Origin: a virus
Virus record (IMG/VR): IMGVR_UViG_3300044732_001952
Span: 1-64,000 of that record
DNA: 64,000 nt
Reading direction: 5' to 3' (one strand)
The position numbers and the translations under genes were made by a program. Below are positions 53,933 through 63,039 of this stretch, piece after piece. Every line of letters starts with the position of its first letter. The stretch's first letter is position 1. The notes below the pieces were generated by a model. It made no database searches, was not told the DNA's origin, and saw only the letters and a program-made list of their open reading frames with translations.

Positions 53933-54172
53933 TTATTCATTATTATTTTCCCCTTCGTTTTTAGGGGTTATTAAATTATTAGATATAAAAGACTCCCAAT
54001 ACGTAATCATTAATGACGCGTCTTTTAGTCTACCTAATTCCTTGATTATGCTTTTTATTTTTTCTTCTGGATTTAAATTTTTATCTAATATCAAGTGTTC
54101 GATATTGGATTCGGCTTTTAATTTTTCCTGTATAAGTTCGTTACTTACAATATTTAAATCTTTAAAATTCAT
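53933..54172 (-). CDS. Hypothetical protein, 79 aa
   Basis: Helical, acidic small protein (EEKIKSIIKELGRLKDASLM). In the same direction as the Hc1-like gene, 12 bases upstream of it. Not recognised. Confidence 0.6.
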   Translation of the reverse strand: MNFKDLNIVSNELIQEKLKAESNIEHLILDKNLNPEEKIKSIIKELGRLKDASLMITYWESFISNNLITPKNEGENNNE

Positions 54173-54236
54173 AAAACATTTTTATTTAAATTAACCTAAT
54201 TTGTTTAAAATTAAACAGTATTGGGTTAAAATAATA

Positions 54237-54716
54237 TTAATTTACTACAAAACTTTTATTAAATATTTTGTAGAGTTCTAAAAGAGTTTCATATTCAGAC
54301 ATTGTTTTACCTTTACTAAAATCAAACAACTGTCCCCAAAACTCGGTTATCTTTTTTGTACTATCAATATCTTTATCTTCTTCGTAATAAAAAGATTCTT
54401 TATAAAACTCTTTAAAATAATTAAATAATTCTGTTACATCGATGAAGTAGATTCTCTCTTCTTTAAAGGAACTAATCACTTTTGACCAACACCATTTAAA
54501 ATGATTATTCTTTTCTTCACCGATAGTAACATCATCACCCATATATGTAGTTAAAACTAACTCATTTAGTGAGTATATAAAATCGAAAAATAACTCTAAT
54601 TTTTCTTGTGTTATATTATTAATTTTATATAACAACATTAAATCGTCTTTTTCCATATTTTTTGATATGTACTCTATAAAATCTATAGTCTTTGATATCT
54701 TATTAATTTTACCCAT
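54237..54716 (-). CDS. Hypothetical protein, 159 aa
   Basis: Acidic, helix-rich, Phe/Tyr-rich (LFNYFKEFYKESFYYEED). No recognised domain or promoter. Confidence 0.65.
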   Translation of the reverse strand: MGKINKISKTIDFIEYISKNMEKDDLMLLYKINNITQEKLELFFDFIYSLNELVLTTYMGDDVTIGEEKNNHFKWCWSKVISSFKEERIYFIDVTELFNYFKEFYKESFYYEEDKDIDSTKKITEFWGQLFDFSKGKTMSEYETLLELYKIFNKSFVVN

Positions 54717-54770
54717 TTATTAATATTAATGACTATTTCTTAGATTTATAGGTTTACTGTTTAAATATTG

Positions 54771-55361
54771 TTAAACAATATCTTTTGACTCAATAAGAGT
54801 GTAGGTAAATGAATTTCCATGAATATCTTTAGCTTTTCTACAGATTTTCATAAATTCTTCAAAATCAGCTGATTTTTTAAATACTTGACAACCTTCTGAC
54901 CAATTCTCTACGTAAGTAGAATCAGCACCTGCTTTATGAATATTGATACCGTAAACACCTTCAGTAATTTTAGTCTCATCATATTTCATATCACGATTAG
55001 CATCACGATAAACTTTAACATTCTTTGCTTGACCTAACGCCTCATACTTACCTTGGTGTAATCTAATTGTGTGTGAACCTCTGTACTGACCTTCCACTAA
55101 TCTAGCTACACCAGCTGCGTTATGATACTCCATAACCCCTTTTTTACCTGGGTCTGTTGTACATGACCAAGTGCGGAATTTCCATTCACCATTTTCTTTA
55201 TAAGATATAGTCATTGTATCATCAAATACATTAGTAACTTTATCTCCAGTAGCGGAATTTCTTACCCCTACAATGTTCACATCGTAATCTTTAGTGCCTT
55301 CAAACCAAACGTATCCTTTTGATTTAACTGCTGTTTCAATTTGTTCTCTTGTATAACTCAT
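54771..55361 (-). CDS. L,D-transpeptidase-like / murein-active protein
   Basis: 196 residues. GINIHKAGADSTYVENWSEG then CQVF: an H...S-x-GC pattern as in YkuD-type L,D-transpeptidases and related phage murein proteins. Six bases upstream of a lysozyme gene's stop in the same unit. No signal peptide, so it would need the holin or act in the virion. Confidence 0.6.
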   Translation of the reverse strand: MSYTREQIETAVKSKGYVWFEGTKDYDVNIVGVRNSATGDKVTNVFDDTMTISYKENGEWKFRTWSCTTDPGKKGVMEYHNAAGVARLVEGQYRGSHTIRLHQGKYEALGQAKNVKVYRDANRDMKYDETKITEGVYGINIHKAGADSTYVENWSEGCQVFKKSADFEEFMKICRKAKDIHGNSFTYTLIESKDIV

Positions 55362-55367
55362 TTTTTT

Positions 55368-55826
55368 TTATTTATTAAAATATAATTTAACTTCAGCCTC
55401 TCTTCTTCTTACCAAACCTTTAAGTGTTTTACCACCAGCTTTAGTCCATTTTAAGAATTCAACTTCAATAGTTGGGTCGTTAGGGTCAGTATTAACTTTT
55501 TTAAGTAATGTACTAGATTTTAAGTTAGCTGGACCTAAGTTATAGGCGAAAGAAACTAATGCATCAAATTGACCTTGATTAATTGTATCCACACAGTAAG
55601 AATCAACGTATTGTTCAAACTTTACTAACATACTTTTTAATAACGCAACACCTTCCGCTTCAGTAATCGCTTTGTCATTTAAGGTTACTTTTTTACCGTC
55701 AGGGTAAAAAGTTGCTCCATACCCAATTGTTGGGATTTTAGCTGGACATAAATAAGGTTTTGACATAAATCCTTCAAAAGATTTAATTAAATCAATACCT
55801 TTCTCACTTGTTTTTGTAATTTTCAT
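55368..55826 (-). CDS. Phage lysozyme (GH24)
   Basis: 152 residues. LIKSFEGFMSKPYLCPAKIP, then TIGYGATFYPDG: the catalytic Glu (FEG), Cys at the usual Asp position (as in several Cys-type endolysins) and Thr in TIGYG. LVSFAYNLGPANL is the conserved C-terminal helix. Muramidase for lysis. No signal-anchor, so holin dependent. ATATTTAT 13 bases upstream. Confidence 0.92.
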   Translation of the reverse strand: MKITKTSEKGIDLIKSFEGFMSKPYLCPAKIPTIGYGATFYPDGKKVTLNDKAITEAEGVALLKSMLVKFEQYVDSYCVDTINQGQFDALVSFAYNLGPANLKSSTLLKKVNTDPNDPTIEVEFLKWTKAGGKTLKGLVRRREAEVKLYFNK

Positions 55827-55839
55827 AATGTTTTTATTT

Positions 55840-55847
55840 ATAAATAT
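55840..55847 (-). promoter_or_regulatory. ATATTTAT element
   Basis: Thirteen bases upstream of the lysozyme ATG. Confidence 0.45.
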
Positions 55848-55857
55848 TCTTAGACAT

Positions 55858-55892
55858 AAAAAAAACCCTAACTATATAAAGATGGGGTTTAA
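55858..55892 (-). terminator. Intrinsic terminator
   Basis: AACCCCATCTTTATATAGTTAGGGTT followed by T6 on the minus strand, after the 55897 gene. Confidence 0.6.
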
Positions 55893-55896
55893 TAAA

Positions 55897-56280
55897 TTAA
55901 ATTTTTTTTATTTTAACATTCTCCTCACCGTTTAAGAGGCCTTTAATAAACATTTTACCATGATTTATTTGACCACCTAATTTAATAGAAGGACCATATT
56001 CATAATCAACAGTTAATTTTTTTCCGACTAATCTATTAAATTCTTTTTCAAGACCCCAATTAGGTTTCATACTACTATTAGACATAAATTCAAACCCACC
56101 TTCCTCTGGTTTAAAATAATATAAATCTTCGTTAGGGTTTCTACCTAATTGCCCAATATAAGTTATATCACCATGTGAAGTACTATATGTTACCTCAACT
56201 TTTTCTTCAGCCTCTTCTTTAAGAATTCTTTTGACAATTCTTGTTAAATCTAATTCTGTAAGTCTAATTACTTTTTTCAT
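55897..56280 (-). CDS. Protein with RLTE-type capsid-targeting-like leader
   Basis: 127 residues starting MKKVIRLTELDLTRIVKRIL then KEE. This longer leader variant (IRLTE-x-DL-x-RIVK) ends in the same ILKE site. The body is a beta-rich domain of about 95 residues (HGDITYIGQLG, VDYEYGPSIKLGG). RLTE occurs again inside the protein at 56648. Confidence 0.7.
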   Translation of the reverse strand: MKKVIRLTELDLTRIVKRILKEEAEEKVEVTYSTSHGDITYIGQLGRNPNEDLYYFKPEEGGFEFMSNSSMKPNWGLEKEFNRLVGKKLTVDYEYGPSIKLGGQINHGKMFIKGLLNGEENVKIKKI

Positions 56281-56302
56281 ATTACATAAATATGATTATA
56301 AA

Positions 56303-56329
56303 TAAAAAAACCCTCTTACTGAGGGTTTT
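56303..56329 (-). terminator. Intrinsic terminator
   Basis: AACCCTCAGTAAGAGGGTT followed by T5 on the minus strand, overlapping the end of the holin-like gene. Confidence 0.75.
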
Positions 56330-56642
56330 CTTCGTTATGATTTGTATTTTTTTCTTTCTGTATTTTAGTAATCATCCATCCCGCGACCGCAAATTCCGCT
56401 GAAGCCCATAATAGAAATTCACCCATACTTAGTTTACTATGTTTTTCCATTAAAAAAAATATCATCCCCCATTGAGCTATAACAAAAGCTACACCAGATT
56501 CAATTCTTTTTTTAGAAAAATAAGAATCACTAGCTGAATACATATTCATAACTTCAGTAAAAAACCATTTAATTTTTTCTGCTGCTACTGAATACCACTT
56601 CTTTTTTGTTGGTTCCGTGTTTATTTTTTTTTCATTTGCCAT
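56316..56642 (-). CDS. Putative holin / membrane protein
   Basis: 108 residues. Hydrophobic helices at about 50-66 (GVAFVIAQWGMIFFLM) and 75-92 (FLLWASAEFAVAGWMI) with a basic N-terminus and polar C-terminus. Position between lysozyme and structural genes fits a holin. No family motif. Confidence 0.5.
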   Translation of the reverse strand: MANEKKINTEPTKKKWYSVAAEKIKWFFTEVMNMYSASDSYFSKKRIESGVAFVIAQWGMIFFLMEKHSKLSMGEFLLWASAEFAVAGWMITKIQKEKNTNHNEENPQ

Positions 56643-56647
56643 AGTGA

Positions 56648-57616
56648 TTATTTTTTCATTTGTCTAAATAATGTTTTAAACTTATCTTCTTCGTTTTCTT
56701 TAACAATGTTTTTAGTGGAAATAGAATCCGATGCTTTATAACCCCACAAATGTTTCATTTTATCAATCGACTCACTAACTACCTTAGTATTTTTTTCGTG
56801 TGTAATAACCGCTTCACCGTCTTCTTCACCTTCCCAAATCAATCTATAATAGTTATTACCGTCAGTAACAGCAAATACTGTCTCATCAATCTTAACTCTA
56901 GAAGGTAACTTTTCTGTTAATCTAATAACCTGTTCTTTTGATGTTATCTTACTTTTTGTTTTGAATATATTTTCTTCAATAACGTCAGAGTATTTTTTAT
57001 CTGATTCAGCAATAGGTTTATCAGTTGTTCTAACTTTTGGTGAGTAGTGGTATTCATCAGGTGTTCCGTATTTGTGTTTTAAATACTTTTCTGAATAACC
57101 TCTTAATTTTAGATATGTAGAGTCGTTACCGTTTAACTCATCTTGTCTTTTCACGAATTCATCGTGAACAGGTGTTCCTTCATTATCATATTTTAGTGCT
57201 AACATACCAGGTCCTAAAGCTTCAGTATCATATACATCATAATCTTTTGTTTGGTCATCTTCTCTATTAACCTTTTTAGGTTTAAAAGCCTCACCAATTT
57301 GTGATGGTTCAGAAGTATCTGTCTTTTGGAAGTTTCTCATTCTATCCAAAACCATTTTGTAATACTCTTCAGCATCTTTCACATCTTCTTTATGTACTTT
57401 ATTTAATGCTGGTTGTACAGTAGAAGTACCTAATTTAACAACACCACTTTCTTTGTCTTGGATTGACTCCATTGAACCAAATTGGCCTTTTTCAGCGTCA
57501 GAAAGGTTATCACTTTTGTGTTTAACACCAAAAGCAACTTCCATATCCTCAAATCCTTTAGTTTCAAGTAAAGTATTTAAGTTCTTTTTAACTAGTTTAT
57601 TAATCTTATTTGACAT
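56648..57616 (-). CDS. Probable head-associated protein with LLE leader
   Basis: 322 residues starting MSNKINKLVKKNLNTLLETK; LLE-T fits the prohead cleavage rule. Acidic, charged body; near 225 KEQVIRLTEKLPSRV repeats the RLTE leader motif of 55897, and near the end IVKENEEDKF gives another E site. Likely scaffold or internal head protein. ATATTTAT lies 15 bases upstream. Confidence 0.55.
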   Translation of the reverse strand: MSNKINKLVKKNLNTLLETKGFEDMEVAFGVKHKSDNLSDAEKGQFGSMESIQDKESGVVKLGTSTVQPALNKVHKEDVKDAEEYYKMVLDRMRNFQKTDTSEPSQIGEAFKPKKVNREDDQTKDYDVYDTEALGPGMLALKYDNEGTPVHDEFVKRQDELNGNDSTYLKLRGYSEKYLKHKYGTPDEYHYSPKVRTTDKPIAESDKKYSDVIEENIFKTKSKITSKEQVIRLTEKLPSRVKIDETVFAVTDGNNYYRLIWEGEEDGEAVITHEKNTKVVSESIDKMKHLWGYKASDSISTKNIVKENEEDKFKTLFRQMKK

Positions 57617-57631
57617 GTCTATGTTTTTATT

Positions 57632-57639
57632 ATAAATAT
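57632..57639 (-). promoter_or_regulatory. ATATTTAT element
   Basis: Fifteen bases upstream of the ATG at 57616. Confidence 0.45.
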
Positions 57640-57641
57640 CT

Positions 57642-59270
57642 TTATTTATTGTTTAGTATCTTTAATTTGATTTTATCTAAGATAATATTAAAAGGTAAAC
57701 CAGTTTCTTTAGAGACTTTTTTAATACTTTCAAAGGTATTATTACTAAGTTCTAAAGGTTTATCTATTGCTCCCTGACTACACCATGGTTGGTTATTATA
57801 TTTAGCACATTTGTCTTTAATCTTAACAAATTTACCTCCTTTTGGGACAAACTTAATTTTATTTATTTCAGTAAATAAAGTGTTTTCACCTAGAATACCA
57901 GTATTATCTAATCTTTGGATGATTTTACCACCTTTCCATATAGGTTTTTTAGATGGTGTCCATTTCCCTTTCTTAGCTGCAAAAGCAGGACCTACAGGGA
58001 AACCACCACCAAATACAGAACCAAATGTTGTTGTTTCTTCTAAATCCTCTTTTTCCTTTTCTTTTTTCTTAGATTCTGAAAGTAAATCATTTACAAAATT
58101 AGATACCTCTTCTTTCTTGATGGTTCTTGAATAGTGTCTATTACGAAAATGTTCAGCGGGTTCTTCTGATTTTTGGTTTTTTAAAGTTACCCCTTTTTGT
58201 AATGATGTTTTCCAATCATTATTTGGTGGACTAACGTTAAGGTCAAACCCCTTGTCAATTGTAATAACAGATTGTTTATATTTTTTAGGGTTTTTATAAA
58301 CGTCTTTTTGAAATTGCGTCATATCACCGTCAATATGAACCTCTAATTGGTCGTCGTCCCAAGTTTCGTTTGTTTTGGCATAAGGGTCTGTTATAACACC
58401 ACCATTGTATGTTGGTATTTTTTGCCACCACCAATCTTCTATTTCATTATTATCAGCTTTTCTTTTAGGTGAAGGCCAAGGTGGACTCATATCCTCCTTT
58501 GTACCCCAACCCAATAAATTAGCTACCACAAAATCTACCGTTGCTGAAATAGCACTTGTGGTAGTTTCTTCTTTCATTAAATCTTTTACTTTAATGATTT
58601 TGTTTTCGTTTGTTTTTTTGGTACCACCTAATGAACCTGTAAATGCATAACCTGATGCACCAGCTAAACCATTTCCTCCACCGGCTGTCATAGTTTCTTC
58701 TAACTCACCCTCTTTTTTATGTTTCTTCCGAAAGTTTTCAAGTTCTTTGTAGTTATATTTTTTAGATTTGTTATCGTAACCACAATCATGACATAAGTAT
58801 GGGTGTTTTTCTTTTGGTTCTATGTCCCAAGAATGGTCACACATTTCACAATCAACCTCTTTTGATAGATTTTTTTCCTCAGATTCAGATTTTACACCAA
58901 GTTTTTTCATTGGTGCTTTAAACTTTTTTGATAGATTTTTTCCTGCTGGAGTTGCCTTACTATTATTTAAAATAGGTTTATCTTCAGCCTCAAAAACATT
59001 AAAATCTACCTGGTCTTTTAAAGATGGTAATAACGTATAAGTGTCTATATTAGGTATAATCCCCATTGTACTCCCGTTGTCCCACTTAACATGTAAGGTA
59101 CCAATGTCATCTATTTTATATATAGTACCTTCTAAATCTTTTTTTACTGCACTTACATCAGGTTTCCATTCAGAATTTTTTTTAGATGGATTGTTGGCAT
59201 CAAATTCACCCATACGGATTCTCATCCCTACTTTAGCTATTGGGTCTCTATTAATTAAATTATATGACAT
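57642..59270 (-). CDS. DUF4314-like multidomain protein with zinc ribbon
   Basis: 542 residues. Residues 10-80 match DUF4314 (KVGMRIRM, GTIYKIDDIGTLHVKWDNGS). A zinc ribbon follows (CEMCDHSW, then PYLCHDCGYD near 150). KDLMKEETTTSA near 230 and DLLSESKKKEKEKEDLEETT near 405 look like E-cleavage sites, the latter before a Gly-rich segment. Probably a processed head or scaffold protein. The start overlaps the stop of 59270-59539. Confidence 0.6.
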   Translation of the reverse strand: MSYNLINRDPIAKVGMRIRMGEFDANNPSKKNSEWKPDVSAVKKDLEGTIYKIDDIGTLHVKWDNGSTMGIIPNIDTYTLLPSLKDQVDFNVFEAEDKPILNNSKATPAGKNLSKKFKAPMKKLGVKSESEEKNLSKEVDCEMCDHSWDIEPKEKHPYLCHDCGYDNKSKKYNYKELENFRKKHKKEGELEETMTAGGGNGLAGASGYAFTGSLGGTKKTNENKIIKVKDLMKEETTTSAISATVDFVVANLLGWGTKEDMSPPWPSPKRKADNNEIEDWWWQKIPTYNGGVITDPYAKTNETWDDDQLEVHIDGDMTQFQKDVYKNPKKYKQSVITIDKGFDLNVSPPNNDWKTSLQKGVTLKNQKSEEPAEHFRNRHYSRTIKKEEVSNFVNDLLSESKKKEKEKEDLEETTTFGSVFGGGFPVGPAFAAKKGKWTPSKKPIWKGGKIIQRLDNTGILGENTLFTEINKIKFVPKGGKFVKIKDKCAKYNNQPWCSQGAIDKPLELSNNTFESIKKVSKETGLPFNIILDKIKLKILNNK

Positions 59271-59539
59271 TATATGTTATCTAATTTATTAGCCCAAAAA
59301 CTTCTTCTAGTCCAAAGGGTTTTATAGAATTGTACTAATACTTTTTGTGTGATATCAGCAACTTCTTTTTGGGTTGCTTTATCGTTTTTAAGTTGTTTTT
59401 TAACAATATCCTCTATCTTTGATTTGATGTTGGAACTTTTAAGCATGTCTTCAAACTCGGTCCTTGCTATTTTTTTAATTTCAGCTTTATCGGCACGAGT
59501 TAGTTCTTCCTTAAGGACTTGTTTAATAAGACTTTTCAT
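59270..59539 (-). CDS. LKE-leader coiled-coil protein, 89 aa
   Basis: Starts MKSLIKQVLKEELTRADKAE: leader plus VLKE-E site, then an acidic/basic coiled coil. Resembles scaffold-core proteins (T4 gp67/gp68 type) in size and charge. One-base overlap with the next gene. Confidence 0.65.
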   Translation of the reverse strand: MKSLIKQVLKEELTRADKAEIKKIARTEFEDMLKSSNIKSKIEDIVKKQLKNDKATQKEVADITQKVLVQFYKTLWTRRSFWANKLDNI

Positions 59540-59541
59540 TA

Positions 59542-59706
59542 TTAATTACGACTTCTTCTTTCTCTAAGTCTATTGAAATTTTCAGATAGGTTAGCTTTTC
59601 TATTTTTTCTAGCCTCTTCTAACATTTGTTCTTTTTTAACTCTTTTTACGATGTTCTCTAATAGAGTTACGAATTCTTCTTCATTGTATCTTAATACCTT
59701 TGCCAT
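59542..59706 (-). CDS. Small basic coiled-coil protein, 54 aa
   Basis: Start at ATG 59706 (MAKVLRYNEEEFVTLLENIV); the frame extends 22 codons upstream. LLE-N near 17 is a possible cut site; the C-terminus is Arg-rich (NRLRERRSRN). Confidence 0.6.
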   Translation of the reverse strand: MAKVLRYNEEEFVTLLENIVKRVKKEQMLEEARKNRKANLSENFNRLRERRSRN

Positions 59707-59759
59707 TTTGTGTTTTTTTAATAATCGATTATTATTTATTAGATAAATATCTTCTGAGC

Positions 59760-59795
59760 ATAAAAAAACCACCTAAATTTTAAGTGGTTTTAATT
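59760..59795 (-). terminator. Intrinsic terminator
   Basis: AAAACCACTTAAAATTTAGGTGGTTTT followed by T3-4 on the minus strand, after the 59802 gene. Confidence 0.65.
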
Positions 59796-59801
59796 TTTTA
59801 A

Positions 59802-60128
59802 TTATTTAATTATAATTTTTCGTTCTAAGAGTCTCGATAAGGTCTTACTAACCAACTCATTAACAGTTTCATATTCTTCCTCTTTAATCAAATAACCCTC
59901 CACTTCAACTTGTGGAACAAAGTCACTACCACCTTTTTCACTTAACATTTTCCACATAACGTCGTTACCATCCATACCGATATTTTCAAAAACAAGACCT
60001 ATTTTATCAATCTTACTTTTAAACTCTTCACACGCTGGACAACCATCTAATGCGTAAACAATAACTTTTTTGTGACTGTTTTCTTGTATTTCTTCTATTA
60101 ATCTTTTAACCTGTAAATTACTACTCAT
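59802..60128 (-). CDS. Glutaredoxin/thioredoxin-like protein
   Basis: 108 residues. VIVYALDGCPACEEFKSKID holds a CPAC redox site after the first beta strand; the cis-Pro is in DFVPQVEV. Thioredoxin fold for disulfide exchange, for instance feeding ribonucleotide reductase. Three bases before the spanin-like gene's stop. Confidence 0.85.
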   Translation of the reverse strand: MSSNLQVKRLIEEIQENSHKKVIVYALDGCPACEEFKSKIDKIGLVFENIGMDGNDVMWKMLSEKGGSDFVPQVEVEGYLIKEEEYETVNELVSKTLSRLLERKIIIK

Positions 60129-60133
60129 GACAA

Positions 60134-60940
60134 TTATTTTTTCTTAAAAGTAACAAATCTGTAATAATAATTAAAGCCTATCGTACTATTAGTTGTTCCA
60201 TTAACTATTACTGAATGATTTTTAAAGAACCCACCTATACCTATTGAAAGTGCGTTAGTTGTTGGATTAGCAAATCCTTTTACATAACCACCACCTAACA
60301 TAAGTCCAAAATTACGTGGTTGTGGTACATATGGTGATGTAATGTCTTCAGGTTTAATAGCATTAACCTCCATTTTATCAACCTTTAACCATTCTGGTCC
60401 AATTAATCTACTATTCCATATACCTTTATCTGTTTCAGTTAAAATAATCTGTAAAGGTAATTTACCAAAAGTCCAGTCACCTTTATAGAAAGCTGTCTTC
60501 TTATGTACTGTACCATCCCAAGAAATAAACCAATCTTTGTCGTTAGGGTATTTTAATTTTAAATCAATTAAATTACTATCACTAGGATTAATTTTACCAA
60601 AACCTTCCGAAACTTGTCCTTCTAGTGTAATCAATGTATTATTAATCATTAAAAGTTTTTCATCACTTTTTTTGATTGTTTTATATAAATCTTTATTTTC
60701 TTCCTTTAATTGTTTAAGTAAATCTTTTTGGTCGTTGAAATTATTGACAAACTTAGAGTATTGCCCGTCTTTTTCTTTTATTAGTTTACTGTTTTTAACA
60801 ATTTCTTTATTTGTTGCTCTAACTTGTTCATACAAGTCTTTTTCCATTTTAGTTTTTTCACATCTACTCATCATAAGTAAAATGATTAAAAACATAATAC
60901 CACCAAATAAAATGGTGTCTTTTAAATTAATACCTTTCAT
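60134..60940 (-). CDS. Membrane-anchored coiled-coil protein, spanin-like
   Basis: 268 residues. Membrane helix about 8-24 (DTILFGGIMFLIILLM), coiled coil about 30-110, then a beta-rich C-terminal domain with a Gly-rich strand set (GLMLGGGYVKGFA). This type II anchor plus coiled coil design resembles i-spanins and DUF6808 proteins of Bacteroidota phages. Role in envelope disruption is inference. Confidence 0.55.
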   Translation of the reverse strand: MKGINLKDTILFGGIMFLIILLMMSRCEKTKMEKDLYEQVRATNKEIVKNSKLIKEKDGQYSKFVNNFNDQKDLLKQLKEENKDLYKTIKKSDEKLLMINNTLITLEGQVSEGFGKINPSDSNLIDLKLKYPNDKDWFISWDGTVHKKTAFYKGDWTFGKLPLQIILTETDKGIWNSRLIGPEWLKVDKMEVNAIKPEDITSPYVPQPRNFGLMLGGGYVKGFANPTTNALSIGIGGFFKNHSVIVNGTTNSTIGFNYYYRFVTFKKK

Positions 60941-60942
60941 AA

Positions 60943-61494
60943 TTAAAATCCAAATCCTCCTGTTTCTTTACCTTCTGTACCTGCTTCTGTGGGTGCAGTT
61001 TCTACTGGTGTTTCTTCGGTTGTTTCTTCTGCTGAACCACCCGTTAATCTTGCTGACCATTCATCACTCCATACATCATAATAACCTCTAAGTTTTTTAA
61101 TAACTTCTAAAGTATCATCCGTTAATTGAATTGGTGCTGAAGTACCTCCATCTGTCATTGATTGAATATAACAACCAATTTTTTCATCTAGTGAGTAGTT
61201 CCATTGAATCTTTTCTCTTACAAGATTTCCTGACCACTCAACGTTTTCTTTATGTACCTTAATTGGGTTAAATTTAACCAATTTAGATACAGTATCTTTA
61301 AACTTATTTTCTTCGTCTCTTTGTTCGTCAGGTTCAACTGTTTGTATATTAGTATTTTCCTCGTACTCTTTTAAAAGTCTTCTAAAACTAGAGTCTTTTA
61401 ATGTAGATTTACCTACAGTAGATTCTGTTAGACCAATTTTTTGACCACTTTCTTGTAATTTTCTAATTTTGTCTAAAAATTTTCTATCATCCAT
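60943..61494 (-). CDS. Acidic protein with LKE sites
   Basis: 183 residues. KIGLTESTVG near 20 and RRLLKEYEENTN near 40 are (L/I)-x-E sites; the C-terminus is Glu/Thr/Gly-rich low complexity. Likely a virion or scaffold protein. Two bases before the amidase-like gene's stop. Confidence 0.55.
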   Translation of the reverse strand: MDDRKFLDKIRKLQESGQKIGLTESTVGKSTLKDSSFRRLLKEYEENTNIQTVEPDEQRDEENKFKDTVSKLVKFNPIKVHKENVEWSGNLVREKIQWNYSLDEKIGCYIQSMTDGGTSAPIQLTDDTLEVIKKLRGYYDVWSDEWSARLTGGSAEETTEETPVETAPTEAGTEGKETGGFGF

Positions 61495-61495
61495 T

Positions 61496-62080
61496 TTATT
61501 TTATTTTTTCAAATTCAAAAGCCGGACTTACATCCGTTATATCCTTAAAGTAATTACTCCTAAAAGTTATTCCTTTAAATAAATCTATATTTTCATCATA
61601 AACATTATGACCAATAAATTTATTTTTAATATTATAGTTTTCACATAAATGATTTATTAAATAATTAAGGGAATCAAACTGTTTTTCGGTGTATTTTATC
61701 CAATATTTATAGTTCCTCCAATTCTTTTCTAATAAATCACTATTTTTACTATAAGTATGCCCTAACCAGTCAACAAACACGTTCATATCGTTTAATTTTA
61801 CCCAACCTTCGTTAACTAATACTATTGATATATTACATTTATCTTGTTCACAACCTAAAAAATCTGAATAGTATTTTGGGTCGTAATGTTTATAAATAGA
61901 ACCATCCTTATCTATTGAGAAGGTGGCTGTTTTTTTATAACCACCATTTCTCCTATTAATCCATGAATGGTAGTGACGCATATCTTTTCTACTATTATGA
62001 CCAACTACTATTTGAGTTTTTTCGTAGGTTTGTTTGTAGTAATTATTTTCACCTAAAAGATATGATATTTCGTTAATCAT
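61496..62080 (-). CDS. N-acetylmuramoyl-L-alanine amidase-like protein
   Basis: 194 residues. IVVGHNSRKDMRHYHSWINR, FSIDKDGSIYKHYDP, ISIVLVNEGW and KFIGHNVYDENIDLF follow the amidase_2/PGRP layout (two His, Glu of the NEG motif, closing His and Asp). Peptidoglycan-cleaving, so either an endolysin or a tail enzyme. One-base overlap with the next gene. Confidence 0.75.
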   Translation of the reverse strand: MINEISYLLGENNYYKQTYEKTQIVVGHNSRKDMRHYHSWINRRNGGYKKTATFSIDKDGSIYKHYDPKYYSDFLGCEQDKCNISIVLVNEGWVKLNDMNVFVDWLGHTYSKNSDLLEKNWRNYKYWIKYTEKQFDSLNYLINHLCENYNIKNKFIGHNVYDENIDLFKGITFRSNYFKDITDVSPAFEFEKIK

Positions 62081-63039
62081 TAACCTAATCTATCGATAGT
62101 GTTATTTTTTTTGATTATTCTATTCCAACTTTTAGTTAATTCATCACCCAAAGTTTTTCCAGCTTTAATATCTGTTCCAACTTCAACTACTCTAGTGTCT
62201 CCTGTCATGGGAATAATTATTTCATCTTCAGGATTTTCTTCTTCAACTAACAATGGTTGTTCATCATCCTCCTCATTAATTTCTTCTAGTCTATATTCAG
62301 AATTAGCTAAAGTGGTAGGTTCAGATGAATCATCCTCTTCTGTTGTTTCAGGTAATTTACTTTCTTCTCTTAATTCCTCAACTTTTGCCCAAACTTTTTT
62401 AACCTCTTTATTAAGAGTCTCATTTATTTCGATTAAAGCCTCTTCCTTTGTAGGTAAATAAACCTCTTCTTGAAACAAGTTTTCATCTTCTTTTGGGGAA
62501 TTGGTTTCTTCAATTTGTACTTGATTTACAGTAATTACCTCTTCATTTGGAGAAATCTCTTCCTTTTTTGGGGAATTAGATTTTTCATACTTAACAAAGA
62601 AATGTAGTGAGGTTAGTGATATAATAGGTAGTAATCCACCCTCTAAAAATGCCAACCATCTTTTCATGGAAACAACATCGGTAGAATCTGAACCAATCAT
62701 ATCCCAAAGTGGACCCGTAAGTTCAACCCAAGATTTAAATAAAGAACCGTTTGCGTCAATTTCTTTAAATGAGAAGAATATGTTACCAATCATTTGGATT
62801 AGTGTAATCAATCCAAACATAAACCAAACCCCACCTTTCATTTTATTTGTTGCTGCGACCAAAGCTGTCATAGCACCTATTTCAATAGCGACTGATAAGT
62901 AAACTGCCCAACTAAATGGGTTAGTAATATCATACCAAGAAACAACGTGTGAAATAGAAATTCCTGCTACCAATATAATAGGTAACAAGAACATACTTCT
63001 GTTTGGGTTGTCCTTAACCCAATTAATTATTTTTCTCAT
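62080..63039 (-). CDS. Four-helix membrane protein with acidic tail
   Basis: 319 residues. Hydrophobic segments at about 16-34, 40-62, 70-90 and 130-150, then a 165-residue tail very rich in Glu (EETNSPKEDENLFQEE). Not recognised. Position suggests a lysis or envelope role. Overlaps the upstream gene by 4 bases. Confidence 0.6.
   Translation of the reverse strand: MRKIINWVKDNPNRSMFLLPIILVAGISISHVVSWYDITNPFSWAVYLSVAIEIGAMTALVAATNKMKGGVWFMFGLITLIQMIGNIFFSFKEIDANGSLFKSWVELTGPLWDMIGSDSTDVVSMKRWLAFLEGGLLPIISLTSLHFFVKYEKSNSPKKEEISPNEEVITVNQVQIEETNSPKEDENLFQEEVYLPTKEEALIEINETLNKEVKKVWAKVEELREESKLPETTEEDDSSEPTTLANSEYRLEEINEEDDEQPLLVEEENPEDEIIIPMTGDTRVVEVGTDIKAGKTLGDELTKSWNRIIKKNNTIDRLG

Noticed and set aside
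57811-59292. Several plus-strand frames opposite the DUF4314-like gene
   Set aside because: Ser/Phe-rich composition typical of antisense to Lys/Glu-rich genes.
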